A stretch of DNA of 64,000 nt from CAZZCN01 sp964652975 (GTDB taxonomy: Bacteria; Bacillota; Clostridia; Saccharofermentanales; UBA5734). Positions 35,413-43,815 of the stretch are shown one piece after another. The stretch lies in NCBI GenBank assembly GCA_964652975.1, contig CAZZCN010000005.1, positions 9,857-73,856 on the forward strand, written 5' to 3'. The notes beneath the pieces were generated by a model, which saw only the letters and a list, made by a program, of their open reading frames with translations, was not told where the DNA came from and did not search any database. Made by a program: the position numbers and the translations under genes. The stretch's first letter is position 1; each line of letters starts with the position of its first letter.

Positions 35413-36665
35413 TCTGCCAGTTTGTGCAAAGACGGTGATGAGGCGAGTTTTATAGCCATGCCTGCAGCAAGCCCCCCGCATATGAAAAGAAAAACATTGA
35501 TAGGTATGAAGTCAATCAAAACTCCGTAAATCCCTATACCCAAAGGCACTGCAATCTCGTTTGCGCTTGAAAAGAGTGAGAATATCCTTCCCCTGTAATC
35601 ATCCGAAACGGATTCTTGGACCAATACATTAAAAGGGACGTAAATATTCACATTCATAGCACCCATTACGAAAAACGGAACTGCTATAATAGCAAGAATG
35701 GCAAGAGATGAAAGCTTATGGTATATCGATGGAAAAGCTATGAAACCAAGGCCAGTTACCAGCAAAGCTTGTAGGATTATTCCCGTAACCATTATTCTTA
35801 TTTTGGTAAATCGTTTCGCTATTCTGCTCGAAAATACAGCACCCACAAGCATCCCCAGCGGAAAGCTGGCCTGGGCAAACCCAAAGAATTCCGGAGTCAT
35901 CTTCAGAATTTCTTTGCTGAAATATGGAAACACGACACTGAACAGAGGATAGAACAGGAAGAACAACAAAAATCCAACTCCCAGCAACACCTGAAGACCT
36001 TTCTTATGCCACAAATAACGAAATCCGTCCTTCATATTGTGGATAAATGCCTTGCCTTCACCAGCTTCATGCTTGTTAACCTGAATCGGAAACTGTATGA
36101 ATAGTTCTGATATTCCAGATAAAACAAACGACACTCCATTGATAATAAAAATACCAAGATATCCAAACCCAGATAGTAAAAACGCTCCTATTATAGGCCC
36201 TATTATTCCGGTTGCACTGTTCGAAAATATATCCCGGGAATTCGCCCTTGTAAGCTCCTCGCGTTTGACGAGTCCCGGTATCGCAGCAAGAACAGCAGGA
36301 CTAAAAAGCGCTCCACATAGTGACAACAGTACGGTTACGATGAAAATTACAGGAAGCGTCAATCTGTCAAAAGCATATATGACAGCAGTTACAAGCAAAA
36401 GTGCACCGCGGATGAAATCCATCAATACAACAATTTTCTTACGATTCCAGATATCAGCCAAAACACCGCTGAACGGTGTCAGTGCAATGCGCGGAATAGC
36501 TGCCGCAATGAGCAACGCGCCTAGTACCGTTCCAGATTTTGTAATGTCCAATACCAGCCACACCATGGCAAAATAATGCACACCGTCACCAATCTGTGAC
36601 ACAAGTCTCCCCACGAAAAGAAGTCCGTAATTGCGGTTTATGAATATTCTTGTCAATGTTTTCAA
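35391..36665 (-). CDS. MFS transporter (macrolide-efflux/enterobactin-exporter-like)
   Basis: 424 residues with twelve predicted membrane segments. Opening RNYGLLFVGRLVSQIGDGVHYFAMVWLVLD and the loop 2-3 GVLADIWNRKKIVVLMD are typical of the MFS_3 group of drug/siderophore exporters. The start codon is TTG 36665, supported by GAGGAG 9 bases upstream. Partial tandem duplications flank both ends of the gene. The exported substrate cannot be told. It stands alone between the U32 gene and the divergent argH. Confidence 0.87.
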   Translation of the reverse strand: MKTLTRIFINRNYGLLFVGRLVSQIGDGVHYFAMVWLVLDITKSGTVLGALLIAAAIPRIALTPFSGVLADIWNRKKIVVLMDFIRGALLLVTAVIYAFDRLTLPVIFIVTVLLSLCGALFSPAVLAAIPGLVKREELTRANSRDIFSNSATGIIGPIIGAFLLSGFGYLGIFIINGVSFVLSGISELFIQFPIQVNKHEAGEGKAFIHNMKDGFRYLWHKKGLQVLLGVGFLLFFLFYPLFSVVFPYFSKEILKMTPEFFGFAQASFPLGMLVGAVFSSRIAKRFTKIRIMVTGIILQALLVTGLGFIAFPSIYHKLSSLAILAIIAVPFFVMGAMNVNIYVPFNVLVQESVSDDYRGRIFSLFSSANEIAVPLGIGIYGVLIDFIPINVFLFICGGLAAGMAIKLASSPSLHKLAEKVETSE

Positions 36666-36733
36666 TATAAACGACTCCTCAATTGTGTTTCATAAATATT
36701 CTTGTCAGTGTTTTCACTGCTAACGAATCCCCA
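36641..36733. repeat. Imperfect tandem duplication at the MFS 5' end, 52-bp period
   Basis: TGAATATTCTTGTCAATG (36641) recurs as TAAATATTCTTGTCAGTG (36693), followed in both by TTTTCA and an AACGA-TCC word. The first copy contains the TTG start and first codons of the MFS gene. Confidence 0.75.
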
Positions 36734-36947
36734 TTCGGCAATTTGTTATAAGCTCTTATTGCAACTAACAGTATTTTTGTCTACAGGTTGTTTCTCAAAT
36801 TCCTAGCCTAAGTTTTACAGACTTGATTTGCCTTTTCCATTATATTTCATAAACTTGCTTTTGTCTTGAAATTTTTATAAACGATTTCGTGCGATAATTT
36901 CTGAAAGAATATCAACAAGTACATTTTTTGCTTTTTTAGCTAAACTA

Positions 36948-36973
36948 AAGCAAACTTATTTCAAAACGCTACA
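36948..36973 (+). repeat. Short deletion form of the palindromic element
   Basis: AAGCAAACTTATTTCAAAACGCTA: the left end of hairpin 1 (GCAAACTTATT) joined directly to the right end of hairpin 2 (TCAAAACGCTA). Confidence 0.65.
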
Positions 36974-37127
36974 AGCAGCATTCAGACGTCTGCCAACGTA
37001 GATTTTCCCTTTTCACTTCTATGACCTATCTTGTTATGATATAATAGCTTTCAATGAATTACATAAAAGCCGCCTGCACCCCGAAAGTGGCGGTCGTGAA
37101 ATATATTAGATAAAGGTGGGTTTGATT
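36974..37127 (+). promoter_or_regulatory. argH upstream region with -10 box and leader hairpin
   Basis: A consensus -10 TATAAT lies at 37040-37045 with no clear -35. The leader contains a hairpin GCCGCC...GGCGGT near 37069-37094. The Shine-Dalgarno AAAGGTGGG precedes ATG 37128. I see no T-box or ARG-box that I can support. Confidence 0.4.
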
Positions 37128-38525
37128 ATGTCAAAAAAGATGTGGGACGGCAGATTTTCGAAAGAAACCGACAAGTCGGTAAATGATTTCAATTCTTCGA
37201 TATCATTTGACTGCAGGCTTTACAGCCAGGATATAGAAGGAAGCATGGCTCATGCTGCAATGCTTGGTCAAAAGGGAATTATTTCTCAGGATGATTGTAC
37301 TTCAATTTTGAAAGGACTTAGCGAAATTCGTGAAGAACTGGACTGCGGTTCGTTGCAATTCGATTCGAACGCAGAGGACATACATATGTTCATTGAGACT
37401 GTGCTTACCGGCAAAATCGGCATGGCAGGCAAGCGTTTGCACACCGGCAGGAGCAGAAACGACCAGGTCGCTCTGGATTTGAAACTGTACCTGAGATATG
37501 AGATTGCGGATATAAAAGCCTTGATATCAGAATTATGCAAGACGCTGCTTTCGATTGCAAGGATGAATCTCAAGGTTATAATGCCGGGATACACCCATCT
37601 TCAACGCGCTCAACCAATTACGTTAGCACATCACCTTATGGCCTATGTTCAGATGTTCCTGCGAGATATTTCAAGACTTGGCGACTGCGGGGCGAGAATG
37701 AATACAATGCCTTTGGGCTCGGGAGCTTTGGCGGCAACCACCTACGATCTTGACCGATACTCGGTTGCACATGCTTTGGGGTTTGCAAAGCCTACCGCAA
37801 ACAGCCTGGACGGAGTAAGTGACAGGGATTATGTAATCGAGCTTGCAAGTGTTCTATCCATACTTATGGTGCATATTTCACGCTTTTCAGAAGAAATAAT
37901 TCTTTGGTCTTCCCAGGAGTTTGCGTTCATTGAACTTGATGATGCTTTCAGCACCGGCAGTTCAATCATGCCACAGAAGAAAAATCCGGATGTCGCAGAA
38001 TTGTCACGCGGTAAGTCCGGCAGGGTCTTTGGCGACCTGATTACTATACTGACTGTTATGAAAGGTATACCACTTGCCTACTACAAGGATATGCAGGAGG
38101 ACAAGGATGCTATTTTTGATGCAGTTGACACAGTTAAGCTATGCCTTCCACCTTTCACCGGAATGCTTTCCACTATGAAAATCAACTCTGCCAATATGTA
38201 TAAGGCAGCCAGCGGCGGATTCACCAACGCAACCGATCTGGCAGACTACCTTGTCAAGAAAGGCATTGCATTTCGTGATGCTCATGAAATATCCGGAAAA
38301 CTCGTAAAATATTGCATATGCGAAGGTATGGCTTTATCGAATCTGTCTTTAGATAAATTCAAGGAATATTCACCGTTGATACAAGAGGATATTTATAACG
38401 CTATCAGCCTTGAGACTTGTGTGAACGGCAGAAGCATAATAGGCGGTCCTGCATTTGAGACCGTCGAAAAATCAATAAACTGTGCCTATACAGAGCTTGA
38501 GAGACTAATGGAAAATATCATCTAG
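37128..38525 (+). CDS. argH: Argininosuccinate lyase
   Basis: 465 residues; cleaves argininosuccinate to arginine and fumarate, the last step of arginine synthesis. Fumarase/aspartase superfamily signature GSSIMPQKKNPD, the MWDGRFSKETD opening, TGRSRNDQVALDLKLYLR, and PGYTHLQRAQP with the catalytic His. I start at ATG 37128 because AAAGGTGGG is 8 bases upstream; an in-frame GTG at 37116 is less likely. argG is not in the window. The 3' end overlaps the convergent zapA gene by 21 bases. Confidence 0.96.
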   Translation: MSKKMWDGRFSKETDKSVNDFNSSISFDCRLYSQDIEGSMAHAAMLGQKGIISQDDCTSILKGLSEIREELDCGSLQFDSNAEDIHMFIETVLTGKIGMAGKRLHTGRSRNDQVALDLKLYLRYEIADIKALISELCKTLLSIARMNLKVIMPGYTHLQRAQPITLAHHLMAYVQMFLRDISRLGDCGARMNTMPLGSGALAATTYDLDRYSVAHALGFAKPTANSLDGVSDRDYVIELASVLSILMVHISRFSEEIILWSSQEFAFIELDDAFSTGSSIMPQKKNPDVAELSRGKSGRVFGDLITILTVMKGIPLAYYKDMQEDKDAIFDAVDTVKLCLPPFTGMLSTMKINSANMYKAASGGFTNATDLADYLVKKGIAFRDAHEISGKLVKYCICEGMALSNLSLDKFKEYSPLIQEDIYNAISLETCVNGRSIIGGPAFETVEKSINCAYTELERLMENII

Positions 38526-39689
38526 TGACTGTTGCTTGTAATGATGAAACGAATCCGGATCATCGGATAAGTCGTCTGCATAGTCTGACTCTTCTGTCTG
38601 ACCCTCATAAGACAAATCATCCTCGTCAATATACGCTGATTCTTCTGAATCCACATTATCACTTTCTTGTGAAAACAAAGACTGTGAGTCAAAATCTGAT
38701 GCAATAGATGTACTCACGGGTTCATCGGTTCTATCTGCATTTTTTACATTTTTAAAATCTAATTTGTTGTTCATTTCACTAGCAGGCCTGGTAACATTTT
38801 TTACATTATAGTTATACCCGGTCACTATATTGTTTTTGTTATCTGTATCAGCAACATTAGTGTTAACAATGTCAGAAGCATTGTCGGTATTCAAATCAGC
38901 AAGAGTACCTGTAGCAATATCAGTAGCATTGTCGGAATTCAAATCAGCAAGAGTACCGGTATCAATGTCAGAAGTATTGTCGGTATTCAAATCAGCAAGA
39001 GTACCGGTATCAATATCAGTAGCATTGTCGGAATTCATATCGTCTATATCATTGGCACTGCTACCCATTACATTATTGGTAGACTTCATATGGCTATTCT
39101 CAAATTCTTTACCGCTTTCCAACGCGGATTCATAGAAAATTTCGTTTTTTTCTACTTTACTGTTGCCGTTATCTATTATTTCATCGGAAAGAATCTGTTC
39201 AATATCATTTGCTATTTTATCGATATTGTTGTCAGTACCTATCGCAATATCTGCTGGAATGCCTTCACCGCAATCAACTCCATCTTCTTTGTCGATGTCC
39301 TGTCTTAGTGCTGCAACCTCAAGTTCTAGCTGCCTGTTAAGCTCATTAACCCTCAGTATTTCTTTCTTAAGTTCAAAGCCATGTTCACGCTGTAAGTATA
39401 ATTCGTGCTTGGCCTTGGCTTCGCTAAAAGACAATTCCTCAAGCCGGGCACGCATTTTGTCGATTTCAGACATCTCCTTGGTCATTATATCTATTAAATT
39501 AACCATTGCAAGAACTGTAGCCTGTATGTTAGAAAGCGAAGGATTGTTCTGAAGCATTTTCTTAATAGCCTCATCAGCCTTTGATGCTATATCCTTCATG
39601 TAGCTTTCTGTCTCATCAGAAACCAGCTGGTAGGAAATCCCTCCTATGGAAACAGATATTTTCTTTGGCTTGTCAGATTGAATGTCCAT
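38505..39689 (-). CDS. zapA: Cell-division protein ZapA with long repeat-bearing acidic tail
   Basis: 394 residues. Residues 1-130 are ZapA: KKISVSIGGISYQLVSDETESYMKDIA, then NIQATVLAMVNLID and a coiled coil; ZapA binds and bundles FtsZ. The remaining 265 residues are acidic and disordered, with four 16-residue repeats (221-284, DNATDIDTGTLADLNT type) and a Glu/Asp/Ser-rich end. Usual ZapA length is 80-130. The Shine-Dalgarno is weak (GAGAAT). The tail overlaps the argH stop on the other strand. The tail may recruit partners or be neutral; I cannot tell. Confidence 0.8.
   Translation of the reverse strand: MDIQSDKPKKISVSIGGISYQLVSDETESYMKDIASKADEAIKKMLQNNPSLSNIQATVLAMVNLIDIMTKEMSEIDKMRARLEELSFSEAKAKHELYLQREHGFELKKEILRVNELNRQLELEVAALRQDIDKEDGVDCGEGIPADIAIGTDNNIDKIANDIEQILSDEIIDNGNSKVEKNEIFYESALESGKEFENSHMKSTNNVMGSSANDIDDMNSDNATDIDTGTLADLNTDNTSDIDTGTLADLNSDNATDIATGTLADLNTDNASDIVNTNVADTDNKNNIVTGYNYNVKNVTRPASEMNNKLDFKNVKNADRTDEPVSTSIASDFDSQSLFSQESDNVDSEESAYIDEDDLSYEGQTEESDYADDLSDDPDSFHHYKQQSLDDIFH
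38838..39029. repeat. 48-bp in-frame minisatellite in zapA, four units
   Basis: Words CAAATCAGCAAGAGTACC recur every 48 bases. Three units are near identical and the fourth is diverged. They code for the 16-residue repeats at 221-284. Confidence 0.9.
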
Positions 39690-39787
39690 ATTCTCATTGT
39701 ATGGTTAAGATTTCAGCGAAACCATACTCTCCTTCCAAAAAGCATATTTGATAAACACATTATACCCTATCGTGAAAATTATGAAAA

Positions 39788-39830
39788 CAGTAAAAAACAA
39801 AAACACAGCAAAGTGTTGACTGTGCTGTGT
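39788..39830 (-). terminator. Terminator of the rpsF-ssb-rpsR operon
   Basis: Minus strand ACACAGCA...TGCTGTGT (8-bp stem) followed by TTTTTGTTTTTT, 133 bases after the rpsR stop. Confidence 0.65.
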
Positions 39831-39962
39831 CTGTAATAAACTATGCATTTGCATTATATTTTAAACTCAATAAAACGGGGCTGTGAAACTCACTTTTCAA
39901 AAAATCAAATAAATGCATTCTGATATCACATTTACAAAATGAATTCCGTCTAGTTGCCAGTT

Positions 39963-40256
39963 CTATTCGCCAACGTACGGCAAAAATGCAAGATGTCTAG
40001 CTCTTTTAATTGAAGTTGTGAGTTCTCTCTGATGTGCTGCACAAGTTCCTGACATCCTCTTAGGTAATATCTTGCCGCGCTCTGAAATAAATTTGCGAAG
40101 TCTTCCGACATCTTTATAATCAATATGCTCGACTTTATCTGCACAAAAGGCACAAACCTTTCTTCTGGGTCTGCGCATTCTCATGTTGCGACTGTCTTTA
40201 TCATTATAATCGCTGTTACCACCGCGATTGTTACGGTCTTTCTTTTCGTAAGCCAT
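39963..40256 (-). CDS. rpsR: 30S ribosomal protein S18 (zinc-binding form)
   Basis: 97 residues. S18 core KVEHIDYKDVGRLRKFISERGKILPKRMSGTCAAHQREL. Cysteines at KVCAFC and the GTCAAHQ site indicate the zinc-binding (C+) version. The basic N-terminal 30 residues are longer than average. Last gene of rpsF-ssb-rpsR; GAAAGGAG precedes the start. Confidence 0.96.
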   Translation of the reverse strand: MAYEKKDRNNRGGNSDYNDKDSRNMRMRRPRRKVCAFCADKVEHIDYKDVGRLRKFISERGKILPKRMSGTCAAHQRELTTSIKRARHLAFLPYVGE

Positions 40257-40287
40257 GTAACATTTTCTCCTTTCTAATTAATCTTAA

Positions 40288-40752
40288 TTAAAGGTCAAAA
40301 GGCAACGATGTATCATCGTCGTCCATCGTTAGAAATCCATCGGTTGAAGGAACTGAAGGGAAATTCTGTGATCCCTGGTTCGAAGAACCCGTTCCGGCAC
40401 CCGGTGCCTGATAGGATCCGTTGCCTGAATCATCTCTCTTAGACTCAGCAAATTCAATCTCATCAGCAACAACTTCTGTGACATATACCTTCTTGCCATC
40501 CTTGTCATCGTATGTCCTGGTCTGAATGCTGCCTACAACAACAATTTTAGAACCTTTCTTGAAGTACTTCCCAACAAATTCTGCACTCTGGCGCCATGCA
40601 ACAATATTAATAAAGTCTGCTTGACGCTCTCCGCCTGCATTCTTAAACTTGCGGTCAATAGCTATTGTAAAAGTTGCAACTGCGACCTGCTGTGGTGTTG
40701 TACGCATATCAGGATCTCTTGTGAGACGTCCTATTAAAATTGCTTTGTTCAT
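40288..40752 (-). CDS. ssb: Single-stranded DNA-binding protein
   Basis: 154 residues. OB fold MNKAILIGRLTRDPDMRTTPQQVAVATFTIAID, then NIVAWRQSAEFVGKY, a Gly/Ser/Gln linker and an acidic tip DDDDTSLPFDL that docks replication proteins. Central gene of the conserved rpsF-ssb-rpsR operon. Confidence 0.97.
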   Translation of the reverse strand: MNKAILIGRLTRDPDMRTTPQQVAVATFTIAIDRKFKNAGGERQADFINIVAWRQSAEFVGKYFKKGSKIVVVGSIQTRTYDDKDGKKVYVTEVVADEIEFAESKRDDSGNGSYQAPGAGTGSSNQGSQNFPSVPSTDGFLTMDDDDTSLPFDL

Positions 40753-40773
40753 ACTATGATCATCCCTTTCTTC

Positions 40774-41061
40774 TTAGTCATCCAAACGGATTACTAAATA
40801 TCGCATAACACCTTCAGTAATCTTCAAAACTCTCTCGAGTTCCAAAGGAAAATCTGCCGGCGCTGTAAAATGCATAAGGTAGTAATGTCCTTCTTTCTGA
40901 TCATTAATTTCATATGCAAGTCTTCTGCGGCCCCATTCGTCAAATTTCTCTAGAGTTGCTGAAGTTTCTACCAGCTTCTTGACTTTATCAGTCGTCAAAA
41001 CCAGCCCTTCTTCACCTAAAGTAGGGTTCAAAATAAAAATAGCTTCATATTTTCTGCTCAT
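40774..41061 (-). CDS. rpsF: 30S ribosomal protein S6
   Basis: 95 residues, MSRKYEAIFILNPTLGEE... ending YLVIRLDD. The start is ATG 41061 with GGAGGAGG upstream; the longer frame to 41124 reads the leader. Pairs with S18 in the 30S platform. First gene of the operon. Confidence 0.96.
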   Translation of the reverse strand: MSRKYEAIFILNPTLGEEGLVLTTDKVKKLVETSATLEKFDEWGRRRLAYEINDQKEGHYYLMHFTAPADFPLELERVLKITEGVMRYLVIRLDD

Positions 41062-41150
41062 CGTGTCACCTCCTCCTGGACTAGAACGGCCCTGATAGCA
41101 TGGCATCAGAGCGAGGACAGTCATATTATTACCGCTTTCAAGTTTCTACG
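41062..41150 (-). promoter_or_regulatory. rpsF leader, possible S6:S18 autoregulatory site
   Basis: Leader of about 90 nt between the promoter and rpsF. It contains a hairpin CTGAT/ATCAG (41092-41109) flanked by GGCCG and placed before the Shine-Dalgarno, resembling the location of the S6:S18-binding leader known in many bacteria. I cannot confirm the motif by eye. Confidence 0.35.
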
Positions 41151-41158
41151 GCTTAAGA

Positions 41159-41187
41159 ATTTTATCATACATTCTTAATGAATGCAA
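41159..41187 (-). promoter_or_regulatory. SigA-type promoter of rpsF-ssb-rpsR
   Basis: Minus strand -35 TTGCAT (41187-41182), 17-bp spacer, -10 TAAAAT (41164-41159). Confidence 0.6.
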
Positions 41188-41237
41188 TAACTATTTTGAG
41201 ACTACATTATGTGTCATTTCTTTAAATAAAAAGCCAA

Positions 41238-41570
41238 AAAGAGTCAAAGCAAGCTTTGACTCTTTATGGAAGATTTGCTTAGGCAAATCTTCTTCGCATT
41301 TTCTTAATTGATGTTTACTAATAACTTGTCTTCTAACAATTCGTCAGGATGCAGGAAAAAGCCAAACCTTGCGGTTTGGCTTTATGGTAAATTTGCTTAG
41401 GCAAATTTCCTGTGATAATACGTTTTTGTTTGTCACAGATAATCTGATTAAATCAGATTATCCAAGAGCGATAAAACTTAGTTTTATCGCTTTGCGCATA
41501 TACATGATATGTAACTAAAGTCAAAACTTTCAGTTTTGCCTCTATTGAAGATTTGCTTAGGCAAATCTTC
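41238..41570. repeat. Array of eight perfect hairpins after the corrinoid gene
   Basis: Eight inverted repeats in 333 bp: 41238-41265, 41269-41292, 41358-41383, 41387-41410, 41438-41462, 41468-41490, 41522-41538 and 41547-41570. Stems are 7-13 bp with different sequences. Four have a central CTTAG (GAAGATTTGC-TTAG-GCAAATCTTC occurs twice). Those at 41238 and 41358 have T-runs on the minus strand and can act as terminators; the others do not. It fills the region between the corrinoid gene and the rpsF promoter; no gene is present. Confidence 0.88.
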
Positions 41571-41619
41571 TTCACATTTTCTACGCCGACGATGTTTAAC
41601 GGAATTTTAACACAACCTA

Positions 41620-42261
41620 CTATTTACCTGCGAGAACACTGGCAACAGCCGCATCAGCCGCCGAAGCTGCGTCTGCTGTGTAAATATCTGCTCCGATGCT
41701 CTCTGCAAATGCATCATTAACCGGTGCTCCACCGACCATGATTGTGAATCTGTCTCTAACGCCCATTGTCTTGGCAGCATCTACTACATTTTTCATTTCG
41801 CCCATTGTTGTTGTTAAAAGAGCTGAACAGCAGATAACCTGTGCATTATTATCGATAGCTGCCTGTACGAATGTCTCTGCAGGAACGTCTGTTCCAAGGT
41901 CAACGACCTCAAGTCCTTTGCCTTCCATCATCATGCCGACAAGGTTTTTGCCGATATCGTGCAAGTCGCCTTTAACTGTACCAAGAACGATTTTGCCTGT
42001 AGCCTTGACTCCGTCAGCTGCTAATAATGGCTTTAAGATTTCTGTTCCGGCTTTCATTGCACGTGCTGCAATAAGAACGTCAGGTACGTATACTTCATTG
42101 TTCTTGAATTTGCCGCCGATGACACTCATGCCTGCAAGTAATCCGTCAACCAGGATTGTCTGGGCTGATATTCCGCTGTCTACCGCTTCCTGAACCATTG
42201 CTTTTACGTCTTTTGCCTTACCTGCTTGAAGTGCTACTGAGATGTTGTCTAAAATTTCCAT
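41620..42261 (-). CDS. Corrinoid (B12-binding) methyltransferase protein
   Basis: 213 residues. Helical cap (1-85) followed by a B12-binding Rossmann domain with the cobalt-ligand motif GDLHDIGKNLV and GGAPVNDAFAESIGADIYTADA, as in MtaC/MtmC-type corrinoid proteins that carry a methyl group from a methylated substrate to a second methyltransferase. The start is ATG 42261 with GGAGGA 7 bases upstream. The substrate-specific methyltransferase and the methyl acceptor enzyme are not nearby, so the methyl donor is unknown. It lies 57 bp downstream of a PocR-type regulator and is followed by the hairpin array. Confidence 0.92.
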   Translation of the reverse strand: MEILDNISVALQAGKAKDVKAMVQEAVDSGISAQTILVDGLLAGMSVIGGKFKNNEVYVPDVLIAARAMKAGTEILKPLLAADGVKATGKIVLGTVKGDLHDIGKNLVGMMMEGKGLEVVDLGTDVPAETFVQAAIDNNAQVICCSALLTTTMGEMKNVVDAAKTMGVRDRFTIMVGGAPVNDAFAESIGADIYTADAASAADAAVASVLAGK

Positions 42262-42318
42262 TGTTTCTTCCTCCATTTTTGTTTTAACCGACTATTTAAA
42301 TTTTAATAATCTTTTTCT

Positions 42319-43692
42319 TTATGTGTTGAAATCACTATTTGACTTCGCTTTAACTTTTTCTACCTTGATCTTGCCTCTTGACTCCCGAAACTTGCCCGGA
42401 GTAACTCCTGTCATCTTCTTGAATACCTTTGAAAAATAACTTTGCCCTTCAAATCCAACCATCGAAGAAATATCTATCAGCGGTATCTTTTCGTTAAGGA
42501 GAAGTTTCTTGGCTGCTTCGATTCTTATCTTGTTAACATAAAAGTTGAATGTGTCGCCTATCTCCTCCTTGAACACCCTGCTGAAATATGCAGGGCTCAA
42601 ATATACCATCGACGCTGTATCTTCAAGTGTTATACGTTTCTCGTAGTTCTTTCTGATGAAGTCTATCGCTCTATAGATGACATCAACATGCTTCACATCT
42701 GTCAGATTGAACACCTGGTCGGTAAACCTTGCCATTATCCCGGACAACCAGTAGGTAAGCTCTTCAATATTCCTGAATGTATTTATTCTTCCAAGGTACG
42801 TATAGTTAAGTCCAAATATCTGCTGTGCATCAGCTCCACCTTTAATCGCCGCCCTGGAAAGCAAAACCACCAATTCTAATACTCTTGAGCGTATAACTTC
42901 GAAGCTTCCTCCGCTTGAAAAGAAAATCTGTCCAAGTATTTCATTGAGCACCCTTTGAGATCCAGGCTTGTCGCCTGTCTCGATAAGTTCCATTAGCTCT
43001 TGTTCCTTCTGTAACGGATAAGGCTCATAATCCTGGTATGGTACAAAGGATTTCATGAATTTTATCTGTTCTGCAATCTCCGACTGTTGTTCTCCCTTGG
43101 CTTTACGCTCCTCGATAATAGAAAATGTCTCGTCAGAAACTGCTTTCGCGATGAAATAAAGCAATTCGCTGTAATGGTTTACCATTGCAGGATCGACAAC
43201 CATTATGGATTTAGATGAATTTTCAATTTCCTTTGCCGCAGAAGGCCCTATTCCGTATCTTTCTAGCAAATCCTGCATCAAAAAATCCTCAGGATCAATC
43301 ATATGCACCGGACCAGCTACAAAAGCACCTTCCACCGACTCGTTGTATATTATCGGTGATGTCCAGTGAGTGAGTCCCAGCGGGCAAAAATACACATATC
43401 TCCCACCAAATCTTTCTGCCTGATAGCATCCGTACAGATGAGAATTGAGGCAGATGTTGGGTGTTTTCTCACCTTTGGTGTTCAGATCGTCGCCTCTGTA
43501 AAAAAGCTTTGATGCTGTATTGCAGACTGCTATGTCATCTTCCTTTTCTGATGATACATGGACGGTCTCTCCAACTGAATTGACTATCCTTATGGGAACA
43601 CCGGTAGCTTTCCTGTATACATCAGCTGCAAGTATTGAATTGGAAAAGTCATATGATGTATTTGTTTGAATTCCTATATCCCTCTTGTCCAT
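42319..43692 (-). CDS. AraC-family regulator with PocR sensor domain
   Basis: 457 residues. The N-terminal 170 residues match the PocR sensory domain (TGVPIRIVNSVGETVHVS, CYQAERFGGRYVYFCPLGLTHWTSPI with conserved Cys), thought to bind small organic ligands. The C-terminal 100 residues are a double AraC helix-turn-helix (DTASMVYLSPAYFSRVFKEE; DISSMVGFEGQSYFSKVFKK, then TPGKFRE). GAGGTAAGGGA precedes the ATG. It lies directly upstream of the corrinoid gene in the same direction and is its likely activator, responding to the methyl donor or a related compound; this is inference. Confidence 0.88.
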   Translation of the reverse strand: MDKRDIGIQTNTSYDFSNSILAADVYRKATGVPIRIVNSVGETVHVSSEKEDDIAVCNTASKLFYRGDDLNTKGEKTPNICLNSHLYGCYQAERFGGRYVYFCPLGLTHWTSPIIYNESVEGAFVAGPVHMIDPEDFLMQDLLERYGIGPSAAKEIENSSKSIMVVDPAMVNHYSELLYFIAKAVSDETFSIIEERKAKGEQQSEIAEQIKFMKSFVPYQDYEPYPLQKEQELMELIETGDKPGSQRVLNEILGQIFFSSGGSFEVIRSRVLELVVLLSRAAIKGGADAQQIFGLNYTYLGRINTFRNIEELTYWLSGIMARFTDQVFNLTDVKHVDVIYRAIDFIRKNYEKRITLEDTASMVYLSPAYFSRVFKEEIGDTFNFYVNKIRIEAAKKLLLNEKIPLIDISSMVGFEGQSYFSKVFKKMTGVTPGKFRESRGKIKVEKVKAKSNSDFNT

Positions 43693-43815
43693 TCCCTTAC
43701 CTCAGGTTGATTTTAAACCATGTTATTGATTTAGAATACAACTTTTTTGTCATATTTTGTACTATTTTACCTTATAATTTAAAACTTCTATTTTTGTCTG
43801 CATAACCCCGGTTTT

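Noticed and set aside
37060..37127. T-box or arginine riboswitch before argH
   Set aside because: Only one small hairpin; no T-box sequence, specifier loop or terminator/antiterminator pair.
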